Source: Haliotis asinina
Lineage: Eukaryota > Mollusca > Gastropoda > Lepetellida > Haliotidae
NCBI RefSeq assembly: GCF_037392515.1
Contig: NC_090282.1
Span: 35,081,054 to 35,145,053 of the forward strand
Direction: 5' to 3'
DNA: 64,000 nt
The notes beneath the pieces are model-generated. The model was not told the DNA's origin and did no database searches. It worked only from the letters and a program-made list of their open reading frames with translations. A program made the translations under genes and the position numbers. Shown here piece by piece: positions 11,108 to 23,592 of this stretch (within the stretch, counting starts at the first letter, position 1; every line of letters starts with the position of its first letter).

Positions 11108-13390
11108 ATGAATGTCCTACAGGCGTTGTCCGACCAGCATCTGAGCTGCAGCATCTGTATGGAGCTGTACACTGACCCCAAACAGTTGCCGTGTCTTCAC
11201 AGTTTCTGCAAGCAGTGCCTGTCAACACACATCCTCAAACAGGTGGCAGGCAGTGGTGACATTGCCTTTCCTTGTCCTGTGTGCAGGAACATGTGTAAGC
11301 CTGCAAATCCTGACCCCACAAAGATCATGGAGTGGGTTGACTCCTTCCCAGATAACTTCTTCATCAAGAATCTGATGGACACTTATGAGACCCAGATTCG
11401 GACTACTGGGTCTATGACAGTGGAGGATCAGCTTCAGTCTCTTGTTGTAGAAGCTGAGACTTGCCCATGGCATAAGAAGGAGAATGTCTTGGTATACTGT
11501 GCTGTGAGGAAGGGAGGAGCCTGTGGACTGTGTCTGAAGAGCTCAATCCATGATGACTGTGCCAAAAGTCATCTGACTCTAGACAAAGCTCAAAACCTTG
11601 CTGGAAACCGTTTAGAAGATTTTAAGAAGAGAGTTGTGGCCCTGTCTTCAAGGATTGAAACAGTTAATCAAAAGCTGTCTTCAAAACCAGAAGAACTGAA
11701 ATATAAGAAAGAGGAACTGAAACTTGAGATTTCGCAACATTTCTCTGATCTGAAGACAAAGATAAACAAACTGCTTCTTCAGAAAGAGAAGGAAACCATC
11801 AAAGAACTAACAAATGTAATCGATCAGGAAAGTAAGAAAGTAACTGAGGCAAAAGCTGAAGCAACGTCTGTTTCAGGATCACTGAAAAACACTGGTCAGC
11901 TCTTTGATGAACTAATTCAGAGTAGACCGGTGAAGACTCTGTCTCTAGCAGACAGGGTTGAGGAGGAGCTAGCAACATATGAGAGAGGCACAATGAAGGC
12001 TGAGAAAGTTTGTGACAAGTTAGACATTAAGTTACATCAAACAGAGGATTATCTTACAGCTATGAAGAACATGCAGTGGGGCAGAATTCAGGTTGGTGAG
12101 GATGTTGTTGATGAGGTAACAGATGCTCAGTTGTTTCCATCTTCAAATAAGCAGACAGCACCTTCAGTTGCCATACAGTCATTGCCTGTATCATCTTTGG
12201 AAAGAGATGGCTCTAATCATGCTGAAAAGTTACCCCTAAATGAAGCATGTATAGCTGGAGCATCAGTAGATGCACTCTCCACTGAGGAACGAAGGGATTT
12301 AAAGAAGAAGCGTTGTGTTGAAGATGCTTCTGTTAAAACAAAAGTTATATGTCCTAAGGTGGAACCTCAGCCCTCTGTGTCCCCAAGAAGAGAGGTGTTC
12401 CAAACACAACCAGATCCAAGGCAAAGGGATTTTCTTTCAGCCACAGTCTCAAACTCACCCCAGCAAGAAAATTCTTCTCAAGCAACAGCTTCAGCTGTGT
12501 CTAACTCAACTGATAGGACTGTAGCTTCAAGCACAGAATTCCAGCTGAATCCCACCCATGACTTTAATGGTCTGTGCCCGAATGATGTCCACTCTGCTAG
12601 TTACGTGGGTGTGTGTCCTTTTGGACAGAACTGTCTTCTCATAGTGGACAGGTGGAACAAAAAGCTGAAGCTGATTCAGGTGGGGGGAAGGCGTCTGATA
12701 GTCTATGCCTTTGCCGACACCCAGGAGCCATGGGATGTGACATATATCAGTCAGGACAGCGTTGCCGTCACCTGCCCCAGCACCAGCTACATCCTCACCA
12801 TCTCGGTGACCAGTTCCACCATGGATATCAGCAGATTCATCAAAACTCTGGTCGGCTACTCAGCAGTTGCCCACCTAGATGGACATAGATTTGCTGCTGG
12901 TGTGTGTAAACCTTTTGGAAATCCACGTGTTCATATCCTGGACTGTTCCACTGATAATGCAAACATTCTCCGCGAACTCCCGTCGAATGTGACCTACCCC
13001 CGAACCATGGATCTTACCCTGAATAAAGACCTCTACATCTGTGATTGGAGTCTGAAGGAGATCTCTGTGTTTGACCAGAACAACTTCACTCAGAAGCTGC
13101 GCTATAAGGGTTCAGGGAGAGAAGGAGTGCTCCGAGAACCTGTTGGGACTACCAAGGACAGACGGGGCAATCTGTACATAGCAGATAGGAAGACAAAGAA
13201 GATTCATGTGATATCCTCGTCAACTGGAGCCCGCTTGGGGCTGTTAACCCTGGACATTCCAAGTGACCCCAAAGTTATTGTGATAGCAGAGGCAGAGAGA
13301 CAGTATTCCTCCAGTGGGGAGGTGTTGGTTGTAGCAACAGGATCAGGCAGATTGTTTGTGTATGATCTCATCACTCCTGACATGCCATAG
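11108..13390 (+). CDS. TRIM-type RING/B-box/coiled-coil protein with C-terminal beta-propeller
   Basis: A single uninterrupted 760-residue frame. The ATG at 11108 has a good context (ttcaccATGa) and begins MNVLQALSDQHLSCSICMEL. The RING finger uses C14, C17, C29, H31, C34, C37, C56 and C59 and would recruit an E2 for ubiquitin transfer. A B-box-2-like zinc site follows at about 119-155 (CPWH, then cysteines at 131, 139 and 142 and histidines at 148 and 155). A long charged coiled coil covers about 160-320. A Ser/Thr/Gln-rich linker runs to about 500, followed by a C-terminal segment (about 505-755) with propeller-like blades resembling the NHL-repeat TRIM2/3/56 group (FGQNCLLIVDRWNKKLKLIQ, KDRRGNLYIADRKTKKIHVI). 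The role is probably cytoplasmic E3 ligase. The substrate is unknown. Molluscs carry many intron-poor TRIM copies, so orthology to a named TRIM is not claimed. Confidence 0.93.
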   Translation: MNVLQALSDQHLSCSICMELYTDPKQLPCLHSFCKQCLSTHILKQVAGSGDIAFPCPVCRNMCKPANPDPTKIMEWVDSFPDNFFIKNLMDTYETQIRTTGSMTVEDQLQSLVVEAETCPWHKKENVLVYCAVRKGGACGLCLKSSIHDDCAKSHLTLDKAQNLAGNRLEDFKKRVVALSSRIETVNQKLSSKPEELKYKKEELKLEISQHFSDLKTKINKLLLQKEKETIKELTNVIDQESKKVTEAKAEATSVSGSLKNTGQLFDELIQSRPVKTLSLADRVEEELATYERGTMKAEKVCDKLDIKLHQTEDYLTAMKNMQWGRIQVGEDVVDEVTDAQLFPSSNKQTAPSVAIQSLPVSSLERDGSNHAEKLPLNEACIAGASVDALSTEERRDLKKKRCVEDASVKTKVICPKVEPQPSVSPRREVFQTQPDPRQRDFLSATVSNSPQQENSSQATASAVSNSTDRTVASSTEFQLNPTHDFNGLCPNDVHSASYVGVCPFGQNCLLIVDRWNKKLKLIQVGGRRLIVYAFADTQEPWDVTYISQDSVAVTCPSTSYILTISVTSSTMDISRFIKTLVGYSAVAHLDGHRFAAGVCKPFGNPRVHILDCSTDNANILRELPSNVTYPRTMDLTLNKDLYICDWSLKEISVFDQNNFTQKLRYKGSGREGVLREPVGTTKDRRGNLYIADRKTKKIHVISSSTGARLGLLTLDIPSDPKVIVIAEAERQYSSSGEVLVVATGSGRLFVYDLITPDMP

Positions 13391-14640
13391 ATTAGACTAT
13401 TCCATTAGCAGTCATTGTCAAGCATAGTGTTTCTGACAATGGTTTACTGATACACAGTGATGTTGATGTACAGTATTTGCCCTGAAATCTGAAAAACTAA
13501 GAAGAGCCCAGAACCATAGAAAGTTATGGGTCCTGATAAGAATGTGTAGGCCCAATGATAATACTCCTACTGGGAAACAAGTTGAGCACCAACCTGCCAA
13601 TTTACCCATATATGCATGTATGAGTGCAGGCCACTAGTGTTTGCCATAGTGAGCTAAGTTGCCCCATGTTGTCTGCGATCAAGTGTAGTGCGCTCGGTGG
13701 AGTGCATGACCTGGTTCAGAAAACTCATAACTGTGGAATCAATTTCATCGTCCTGCACTGTATGTGCCATAGCTTACATCTACTCTACCTTTCACAAACC
13801 AACAGGGTTACCTGATTGCTGTGCACTGCCTACTTTTCGTAAACACTTTCTCTGCACTGGTTTGACTTACCCTTGTTTGAGTGTATTTATTGTGGATGAA
13901 AAAGCTGTCAGTCATAAGAACCTGCAGAAAACAAAAGCTGTGGGTCCTAGGGGTTTTCAGTCAGCTTCAGGCCTGAGGGTCAATTTGTATTTTTAAAGGC
14001 TGATTTATGATAATGTGAGAAAGTATTTGTGATTTCAGTGAAATGACCCAATGATTATTCTTCGATGGAGTTTCAAATGTAAATTTGTGTGGACAGAAGT
14101 GATGAAAAACGGGGTTGAGGAGAACAATTGGTCACATGATTGTCATGACGTTTTTAAGAAGATAACAAAAATAATCAAATAATCATATATATATATATAT
14201 ATAAATATATATATATTCCCTTACAACATGCCTGAAATTGATAATTGGAACTTCATGATGAACAGCTTTCAAACATATAACACTTGCCATATAAGGAATG
14301 TAAATGATTGCTCCATATATTGAAAACTGTCACATGCGGTGATGTGTCAGTGTTTGCCAAACTGGCCGCAAACACATGTTGCGTTATAGGATATTCGTAA
14401 AGGGCATTCAAATGGACACAACTGTATGGGGTTTCACTTTAAATAAAGTACAGTGGGTAGAGGGCATGAGAGTCGATTTGATGCTACGTTGCATTAATTC
14501 GTGCAATATTTTTATTTTCATACGGTAATCTTTAATACGTAATTGGAGAGAGGAGGGGGAGGGGAAATATATTAAATGGTATTTTTGCTGGGGACTGATA
14601 GTTAGTATTAATGAGAGAAATGCATTATTGATTTTTGGGG
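13391..14640. other. 3' flank of the TRIM-type gene
   Basis: No further coding exon. A possible AATAAA polyadenylation signal lies in 'ctttaaataaagtacag' at about 14440, roughly 1 kb past the stop. An (AT)n microsatellite lies at about 14185-14215. Confidence 0.45.
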
Positions 14641-14936
14641 AATAGTGGGGAGATTGTGTGCCTTTAATTGTTTCTATCTAAAAAGAAGAAATTCATTACA
14701 TGGAACAGGTGTTGAAGTGATTGTGACATGACAGCGCAAGTGCTTTGATGAGAATGAATTGTCCACACTGACGGGATCAATGTGGTTACTTGTGGAGCAG
14801 TACAGGGATCGTACAATATGTCAAGTGACATAGTGACAATACATCGTGACATAGTGACAATACATCGTGACGTAGTGACAGTGGAGTGATTCACTCGATA
14901 CTCTTTGCGTCATGTTACACTGTGTCCTGGTCATGT

Positions 14937-15000
14937 AGTGGGTTGGTTGGTTTCTTGTTTAACGCCACACTCAGCAGTCTTCAGGGATCTGATCATGTAT
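14937..15000 (-). repeat. SINE family B tail fragment
   Basis: Contains 'ggttggtttcttgtttaacg' followed by 'ccacactcagcag', the reverse of the family B 3' end (compare 750-800, where 'gttaaacaacaaaccaacc' occurs). Confidence 0.55.
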
Positions 15001-15779
15001 TCAGAGATACCAACCTCTAGTCACTATGAATTTCAGCCTCAACTACGCCAATACAAATGCACTAGAAATTCTACGAAATTTGAAGAAAATTCATTGAAAT
15101 TTGGATATATGAACAGAAACCTATGTTTTCATTGATTAAATTCATTTTAGCAAAAAAGAGATCACAAGAAGAAATGCAATGCTGATAGTTCAGAAATCTT
15201 GGGTTGGAGGTATGTGAAATTAAGGCTTCACTCTTGATTAGTGTCATGTTACCTTTCTCAGAATCCATCATGATTTTAAGCATCTAGTTGACTACTAATT
15301 TATGACCAAACTACTAATTTTGATCCCTGAGACTAATATTTGCAAACATTTGTGGCTGGCATTTTGGTGTATGACATTAAGAATGCTATACAATATGATA
15401 ATCTCACACCACTTATTCATGAATGACATAGGTCCTAAATATCGTTTCAGTTGGATACTCTACATTGTACTTGTTAAAGGTTGGTGTACCTTATAATGTA
15501 TTACATTGTGACATCTCAATGGTCCTATGTATTGCTTAACAACAAAATGTATAATCACAGTGCCAATATTCACTGGTTTGAGAAGGGTATGATAATGGCT
15601 TTGTCAGAAAACAGAACGTATGTCACATAAACTGGATACTGTGCTTTAAGCACAAGAACATGAAAACATGGTGCTCATTGTTGTGGGAAATGTATCCCAC
15701 GTAGATATTTACAAGTATGGCAATATATATTGTTATTAACAGGTGGTACACTAGCAATCTTTGTTCCTGCTTGAATACG

Positions 15780-16234
15780 TCCTCATTATCTCCAGGATAT
15801 ACATTTTGATAACTTGCAATGTACCCTGGATGTATCTACGGGTCATCTCTACAATTTTAATACCTCCGTTTGCTGATTTTTTATCCAATCAGATGTCTAT
15901 GCTGGGAAGTCATGCGAACCCACTCATCCCAACTCACTTTCGCTTTATACGTTATCTAACCGATTTAACTTGGCAACTCAAACCATGCAAAGATTCTCTG
16001 AAAAAGATAGAAGAAGTTCTTGCATATATTTTTCAGAGTGTTTCTTTCGTAAGTTTCAGCCCTATCACAATCTTTGTTGACACAAGCTTGGTTGCAACAG
16101 CGGCTTAGCTGATTGGCTACTGCGAGAAATGTGGAGTCAGCAGAGGGAGGTAATAAAATTATCAGGCCCCCATAGATGGATCCATGGTGTAGTGGAGACT
16201 TATTGGAACATACACCCTAGCGATATCGAGGATG
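15780..16234. mobile_element. Inverted-repeat element (family C), 455 bp
   Basis: The left end ('cctcattatctccaggatat', then 'gtaccctggatgtatctacg') is the inverted counterpart of the right end ('agatggatccatggtgtagt', then 'taccctagcgatatcgagg'). Matching extends roughly 120 bp inward and includes 'cctccgtttgctga' and 'ccaatcag' against their inverses. The interior is unique and non-coding. Larger and solo relatives lie at 49706-51282 and 45105-45160. Confidence 0.75.
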
Positions 16235-17311
16235 ACTCGAATATAGTTTGAATGCTGTGAAGAACGGCAGAACACCAAACTCACTCACTCATTGTGTGAT
16301 TGTGTCTTAAAACTGATTTATAGTAAGTGCATCTTTGGATGTATAGTTTCTTCTATGGTCATAATAGTGCTACTTAGAATCAAACAATGGCTTTTGAAGG
16401 TACCTGTAGCACTGAGCTGCTGCTGCTGCTTCTGAGGATGATGATGGTCCTTGGATGCTTCTTAACATAAGTAGTGCCCATAACTTGAATATTGTAGTGC
16501 CTATTACTTGACCGTTGTTCTACAGGGATGTCTGAAAGACTTTGAGCATCTTCATCAGACTCACAAATGCTATTTTCATGGATTAATTTTTATTTATGTG
16601 CTAAATCTAATGTTTGAACTACTTGTACAAATTTGAATTTTAGAAATTGTTGTTCACGTCATTACTTGTTATATGTTGATCTTATTCCGTAAAGGAATAA
16701 ACCATTCTGCACATTTTACTGGATGTTTCGTACAACCGCTTTGGTTTGGACTTCCGATTGAATGAGCCCTGATTTTGACCATTTGGAACATATGTGAGGC
16801 ATGATTGGTTATCATGTGCACAAAGGGATCCTCCTACACAGAACCTGACTCAAATGGAAGCTGCTCTACACAAAGAATGGTGTAGACTGCCTCACATAGA
16901 ATTAGGAGGCTTGCAGGGGCTATGAGGAGGAGAATGTTGGCTGTCAAATAGTGACTTGGAGGCTACACTTGGTATTGACCTTGAATCGTGTAAGACACTC
17001 AAAATGACATTTGAATATAAACATTTTACCAATAAATTCAACATTAAATATTCCAGTGTCATACTTGTGCAGACATCCTTTGTCAGTATTTTTTTAAAAT
17101 GAGCAATTATCATCATAAAGTTAATATGGATTCCAATCATTTTGTTGTTTTTAGTGAGTCTAAGGATCATGCATGTCAAGCTTTTTCATCATGGTCACCA
17201 CAAGAAGTGTTTTGTACATGCACGTTTTGAAAAGCAATCATTAAATATATACATGGGTGCTTAATTGAATTCTTTGTGTATACATGAATTCTTAAGAGCA
17301 CAATTTTGTAT
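16235..17311. other. Intergenic sequence, no gene seen
   Basis: A short SINE-like tail ('ccaaactcactcactcatt') lies at about 16275-16294. The rest is unique AT-rich sequence without recognisable exons. Confidence 0.45.
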
Positions 17312-18060
17312 GAAGGGCTGCCCGAACAACATCTTTGGTAGTTTGAACAGGATCATAGGTTGTCTGAACAGCATCTTTGGCTGCCTGAACTGCATCATGG
17401 GATGTCTGAACAGGATTATAGGCTGTCTGACCAACATCTCTAGCTATCTCAACAGCATCATAGACTGTCTGAATAACATCACTGACTGTCTGAACAGGAT
17501 CAGAGGTTGTCAGCATCATACTGTGTGAACAGCATATTTGGCTGTCTCAGCAGCATCATAGGCTGTTTGAACAACATCATTGGCTATCTCAACAGCATTA
17601 TAGACTGTCTGAACAACATCATTGGCTGTCTGAAAAGGATCATAGACCCTCAGAACAGAACCTGTTTTGAACAGCGTCATAGGCTGTTCAAACAGAATCC
17701 TAGGCTGTTGGAACAACGTCTTTGGCTATCTCAACAGCATCATGTACTGTGTAAAGAACATCATTGACTGTCTGAACAGGATCATAGGCTGTCTGAACAG
17801 TATTTTTGGCTGTCTGAAGATCTTTGGCTGACCGAACTGCGCCAGAGGTTGTCTGAACAGCATCTTTGGCTGTCTGAACAGCATCATAGACTGTCAAAAC
17901 AGTATCATAGGCTGTTTGAACAGCACCATTGTCTTGGCTGTCTGAACAGCATCATTGGCTGTCTGAACAGCGTCTTTGGCTATTTGAACAGCATCATAGA
18001 CTGTCAAAACAGGATCATAGGCCATCTGAATAGTATCAGGCGCTGTCTGAACAGCACCAA
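17312..18060. repeat. 21-bp minisatellite, about 35 copies
   Basis: Tandem copies of the 20 bases 'catcataggctgtctgaaca' plus g, with variants ending 'catctttggctgtctgaaca'. The 21-bp period gives seven-residue repeats in open frames on both strands. Units alternate irregularly and a few have lost or gained bases, so no single frame spans the array. There is no sign of a real gene. Confidence 0.92.
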
Positions 18061-18760
18061 GGCCCCTGTGTAATGCCATGTTCGCACTCTTGCGCTTCAC
18101 GTCGAAATCGTGGTGATCCTATCAGACATCTATTCTGATCTTGAGGTCAGTCATGGGAATCGTGTTGATCAAAGAAAAAATTTGGATGTTCAAAAATATT
18201 CTACGATTAACACGATTATTGTCAATGGTGAACATCGCGGTGTCAAATCGTATTGCATCGTAGCAGAGCCCAACGTATCCGATCTAATCGTACTTCAAAA
18301 CCGTGTGGAACGGAGTCGAGGACAAGTTAAACGGAAGCAGTCGTGGACAAGACAAACATCAGAATGGTGGTGGTTTGTATTGTTCAATCGTTATTATTCG
18401 GTCATGATCTTGAAAGACATCGCGACCATAATCGTATCATATAGCGCATCTGTTCGCTATGAACCTTTGGGAACGTACCCGCTCGTACCAGATCGGACCA
18501 AATCAAGGACCCCGATCGTGATGATCGTTTCAGATCGGGACAATCCTAATATAACGTATGTGATCCTATCTGAACGAGAGAACAGTTGAATTCAGTGACC
18601 AATCGTGTCAATTTTGCATCCACGCGCAACAGCTCGTATGAGAACGTATCGGCTCGCATCACCTCGTATCCAAACCTAAATTTCAGAGAAGTTCTATGAT
18701 CAGCTACGAATGGCCAATCGTAGCGTCCGTAACGTCAGACAACAGAGTGAACCTAAAAAT
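18061..18760. other. CpG-rich block of unknown origin
   Basis: This stretch is visibly richer in CG, particularly the words ATCG and CGTA, than the AT-rich DNA on either side. A 160-codon frame (18110-18589) has no ATG start and no similarity I recognise. The block could be a recent insertion, an unmethylated CpG island or a transposon body. Its edges are not obvious. Confidence 0.4.
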
Positions 18761-19536
18761 ATAACATAAGAGCAGTCTGTTGGAGTTCTTACCTTCACAG
18801 TCACTCGTACACACGTACTAAGTATGCAGTTTGCATTAAGAAATATGTATAAATTAGTAAACTAATATTGCATATATTTGAAGGGCATTTAGAACTATTC
18901 ACCTGATGGAGCAAGCATACTCTCCGAAATCACCATACACCAAATCACCAGATACATAGATTAGCGTATGGTCTCTTGGGAACTCACCAGTGTGCCCAAG
19001 CGTTAATGTAGCCTAAGTCTGGATGTGAAGAATATTTCGCAGCTGAAAGGATTTGTTGAATGATATTGGACAAAGGTTGTGAACGAAATAAAAAGTATTT
19101 ACATTACCGATCACAAATTACAATTACAGTTTTCTCCACTCAATTCACACACTTTAACACTATATGAAGACTGGATATTTCGATAGGGAGAGGGGGCTTG
19201 AAAAAGAGTTCTTTAGAATGGGATAGGTGGGGACAGTGGGTACCGGAAACACATGATAGATTCTACAGACCTCAACCTCCACCCGACCCTCCTGCCTTAG
19301 AGTAGTCAGCCAATCGGGCCAGTGGTTATAATGCATACAAAGAAACTCGGAAGCAGGTTGTAATGCTTTCTTTCAACGCTTTATTCATTTGAGTATGGCA
19401 AAATGATCACGCGTGACATGACTGAAGGGAGATAACTTCTGTTGGCAGAGATTTTAAGAGTGTTTCTTTTATGCGTTTATACGTTGACTTGTTTTGTAAT
19501 GCTGCAACCGGTTGTCATGACAGCAGACTAAACAAA
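18761..19536. other. Intergenic sequence, no gene seen
   Basis: Unique sequence without recognisable exons. Confidence 0.4.
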
Positions 19537-19775
19537 CGAGTGAGTGAGTGAGTGAGTTTTACGCTGCATTCAGCAATATTGTGGACCAGACAATCCAGTG
19601 ACCAACAACATGAGTATCGATCTGCGCAATTTGGAACCGATGACGTGTCATTCAAGTCAGCGAGCCAGGCTACCCGATCCCGTTAGTCGCCTCTTACGAC
19701 AAGCATAGTCGCCTTTTATGGCAAAACATGGGTTGTTGAAGGCCAGTTCTACACCGGGACCTTCACGGGTCTATA
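19537..19775 (-). repeat. SINE family B copy, near full length
   Basis: Reading the minus strand it runs from a head containing 'acccgtgaaggtcccggtgt' through 'cgtaagaggcgactaacggg' and 'cactggattgtctggtccac' to a tail that ends in CTCACTCACTCAC. This is the most complete copy in the window and defines the family's ends. Confidence 0.8.
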
Positions 19776-21932
19776 CAAAGCCTGGACCAGACGATCTGTT
19801 GACTGATATCACGAACATAGATCTATGTAATTGGGACACAACTGCAGCCATGGCAGTGAGCCATACGATTCCTTCAATCGCTACTTAAGGCAACTGATAA
19901 CTTTGTTCCAAGGCAGCACTGAATACGAAATCCATGGTGAAAAAGTAGTCCTTTCCTTCAAGGAGACAAGTCCACATAATCGGACAGTACAGTGCAGTCT
20001 GTTGTTAATATTTTTTGTAGAATTTTCATTTATGCTATTACGTATAACGTAGAAACTTGTGTAAGTCTAGGCAACTGATAATTTGCGCACATTCACACGC
20101 ACACGCGCACAAACACGCACACACCATTTGAAGGTTGTTATATGCTCATGTTACAAGTACTAAAGCACAGTGGTCACTTCGCTTCAACCCTCTCCAGGTC
20201 TTTAGACAAATGTGAATATGAGAAAAGGGCTACGGTAGTTACAGTGTTAAATGTTGTCATTCACACTGAGGTTTGATTGCTGTTTAGACTGTGCAACATC
20301 TTATTACCCCCGCCTGGTTTATTGGGCCACCCTGTTAACTGACGACAACATTACAATTTGCGACATGTTTTGGGGCAACCCATTAGGCAATGCAGTGAAT
20401 AAATGAATCATTCAATAACACAACATCTGTGAAAATGATCGTGACGGGAACCTGGTTAAAGATGCACTACTCACTAGTACTTTCACATTGTGTCTTTTTA
20501 CTTTTCAAAGTTCTTCAGTTTATCTGGAGGTCGCGGCGTATGCAGATGTATTAAAGCCTTGAACAGATACTCCCATCTTTCCTCTATTTCCACTAACCCA
20601 TGGGTAACTGGAGAAAATAATCATGTTAATTAAAGATCGCACAAGCAGCCGTACATTCAAACACAGAAAGAAACACGTCCACAAAACCCAATGCCATAAA
20701 AACGTCGGAGTGGCAGCGTGCGAGTTGAACACTGGACCTGACAACAGTCGTTGATTTGTGTGAATTAATGTGGGAGAAATTCAAAAATAAAATATGGTGT
20801 TGAAATCGTAATAAGCATATCAGGGGCATGTTTGGATCCATATTTACAGCATCCTGGCACGTTATACAAAGCCCCTGTCTCTGAAAACAGGAAATTTTGA
20901 TTGAAATGTAAATTCCATATGTACTGAATTAGCCCCGGTGAACTGGGAAACTCAGAACCAGATGGGGTCTAGACTGGCTTCATGTTGGACTGTTGTATTA
21001 CAGAAAGGGTTTGACCGAAAGTTTTGAGTATGAGACAGACAACTGGCATGTGTAATGTCCCAGCAGTACAGATAGAATGTGGTTCTTACAAGGAGGTAAA
21101 GGCTTTACAAAAACCTAATCTCCTAGTAATATTAGCATTCGTATTTCGGAAAATGTTTATACAAATCTGAGCAAGCAGACGATTTCCTTCACACGCTCTT
21201 GTGATCACAGCTGGTGGCTTCATAATATCTGCTGGAGCAATGCAGTTGATAACAGATGAGGTCTGTCAATCTTTTATAACTGATGTTGAATGATGGACGT
21301 TTATCAGCTGATGAAGATAGTCATTCGCGTGATCCGATTCCATGATACGATAATGTCTCAATTCTGTAACTGTCTGCTTAAAGGGCAACATAGTCATGCG
21401 GCATACTAAAATTGGGAAATGACCGACAGTTGGTCTTTTAGCATCCATGTAGGCGAGCTCACCCACGACTGTCAATATTTATAAACGATTTCAAGGTTTT
21501 CCGCGCAAAAACATAAATCTATGTTTATGTCAACGTATATGCCAACTTCTAGTCTTGTATTGAATAGCTGATAGTAATTAAATACAACTTGACAATTGGT
21601 TCTCGGAGGTGTTATGCAGAGACTAGCTGATATTGGTGATATCCATCGTGTTGTTAATGATATCATTTTGAAAGATCTAAAATCCATAGGAAGAGACTGA
21701 CTATGCATTTATTCATTAGCCATTATCACAGGTTCACAAAATATGCTGGGTCAAAATCGATCTTCTCTGGCAACCTCTGAAGTCGTCAGAATGAACTAGT
21801 GTAGTCATTTGGTCGTTCTCACTTACTTGTTTGATGCATGGCATCGCATCCCACTTGTTAAGATCGATGCTCATAGTGTCATGACCATGTTTTGTGTAAC
21901 TCTTTTGTGTATATCATTATATCAGATATTGC
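19776..21932. other. Intergenic sequence, no gene seen
   Basis: A short ACACGCAC-rich patch lies near 20093-20125. No coding exon recognised on either strand. Confidence 0.45.
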
Positions 21933-22290
21933 TAGTAGTTTTGGAATGTTCAGATTATGATTTAAAATTGTGGACAATAATATTACATATATGCTCATAG
22001 CAAAAATATTTTGGAAATTTAAAGGTCAATTTTTAGTAAAAAGGGTTTCCTCGAAATAGTTTTCCATGCATGCAGTGCAAATTAAAGGTATATATATGTG
22101 ATCTTCGAATAATATAGCTGAATCATAAAAAACACAATTTTGGAAAAAGTACCATTAAGTTAAGCTCATGTTTTCGAATCAAATACCCTTTCTATTAAAA
22201 TTGACCTTTGAAATTTCCAAAATATTTTTGCTGTGAGTATATGTGTAATCCACAATTTTAAATCATAATCTGAACATTCCAAAACTACTA
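21933..22290. mobile_element. Foldback element with about 110-bp arms
   Basis: The left arm (21933-22048) starts 'tagtagttttggaatgttca' and contains 'gattatgatttaaaattgtg' and 'caaaaatattttggaaattt'. The right arm (22184-22290) is its inverse, ending 'tgaacattccaaaactacta'. The arms match closely apart from a few substitutions and small gaps, and are separated by about 135 bp. There is no coding capacity. It is probably a MITE, or a transcribed unit that would fold into a long hairpin. Confidence 0.8.
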
Positions 22291-23021
22291 TTTTCATGAA
22301 AATTGGTCAATCCAATATTGAGTTTAATTAAACCATCTACCTATCGGTTAAAATATTGCCATAACATGACATGCCGCACCTCAAAAGGGTCCCTGCACGG
22401 TAGTTACACACGGTAGCTGATGACAGCCGACTTTAAATCAAAGCTAAATAATTCCTGATTGTGAAAAATCACATCCCATTCGGTCGACAGGACTGCACCA
22501 CATTTTCACGGGTAGGGGTTAACGTTGCCCTTAATATTGTTTGATGTCGGATTTAATGACACTTGGGGTCATGACGCATGGTTTATTACAGGGTGTGCGG
22601 TGTATATAGTGACATTCACGGTGCGTGATTTAAATGTTGTTTTGTATGTCATTAACGTTTTAAGAGGCTTTATTTTACCTGTCTCTGATCAATACTCATG
22701 ACGTTAACTTTCAAGTCACTATGGGTGGAGGCTAGAAATGTATTTTAATCTTTATGTGACTCCTCGCGTTCCTATTCGCCGTCAGAGGTGAATTATCCCG
22801 ATAACCACAGCTCTGTGTTGTGAGGTCAGATCATTGTGACCACTGTCATCATCAACGCAATCGCACCTGAAGCTGCATTTTGCAGGCACATTGGCAAAGT
22901 GGCTGTGACCCTCTGTGCTTGATGCTGAACAAGGGTTAAGTGCAAATTACAGTGAATAGTTCGTAGTAAGGAACCGGGAGTTCTCCGTCGGGTGCCCGTA
23001 TTGTTATCGCGGGCGACATCA
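22291..23021. other. Intergenic sequence, no gene seen
   Basis: Unique sequence between the foldback element and the 41-bp minisatellite. Nothing recognised. Confidence 0.4.
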
Positions 23022-23592
23022 GTGCTGAGCAGGGCTCCAGTGGTGCGACGTCAGGCGACATTAGTGCTAACAGGAACCCAGTAGTGCTACGTCGGACGAC
23101 TTTAGTGCCAAGCAGGACACTAGTAGTGCTACGTCGGACGACATTAGTGCTAACAGGAAGCCAGTAGTGCTACGTCGGACGACATTAGTGCTAAGCAGGA
23201 CACCAGTAGTGCTACGTCGGACGACATTAGTGGTAACAGGAAGCCAGTAGTGCTACGTCAGGCGACATTAGTGGTAACAGGAAGCCAACAGTGCTACGTC
23301 GGCCGACATTAGTGCTAACAGGAAGCCAGTAGTGCTACGTCGGAAGACATTAGTGCTAACAGGGAGCCAGTAGTGCTACGTCGGACGACATTAGTGGTAA
23401 CAGGAAGCCAGTAGTGCTACGTCGGACGACATTAGTGCAAACAGGGAGCCAGTAGTGCTACGTCGGGCGACATTAGTGCTGAGCAGGGCGCCAGATGTGT
23501 TACGTCGTGCGACATTGGCGCTAAGCAGGACACCAGTAGTGCTGCGTCGGGCGACATTAGAGCTAAGCAGGACACCAGTAGTGCTAAGCAGG
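23022..23592. repeat. 41-bp minisatellite, about 14 copies
   Basis: Tandem copies of 'agtagtgctacgtcggacga' then 'cattagtgctaacaggaagc' plus c. The last few units lose the pattern and vary in length. No exon adjoins this array, unlike the 41-bp array at 35.5-37.6 kb, and the two are unrelated in sequence. Confidence 0.93.

Noticed and set aside
17265-18100. Seven-residue repeat proteins on both strands
   Set aside because: A 21-bp minisatellite produces open frames on both strands. Frames break irregularly and no gene context exists.
18110-18589. 160-codon open frame as a gene
   Set aside because: It begins at GTG with no upstream ATG, has no domain or splice support, and lies in a compositionally odd block where long frames can arise by chance.
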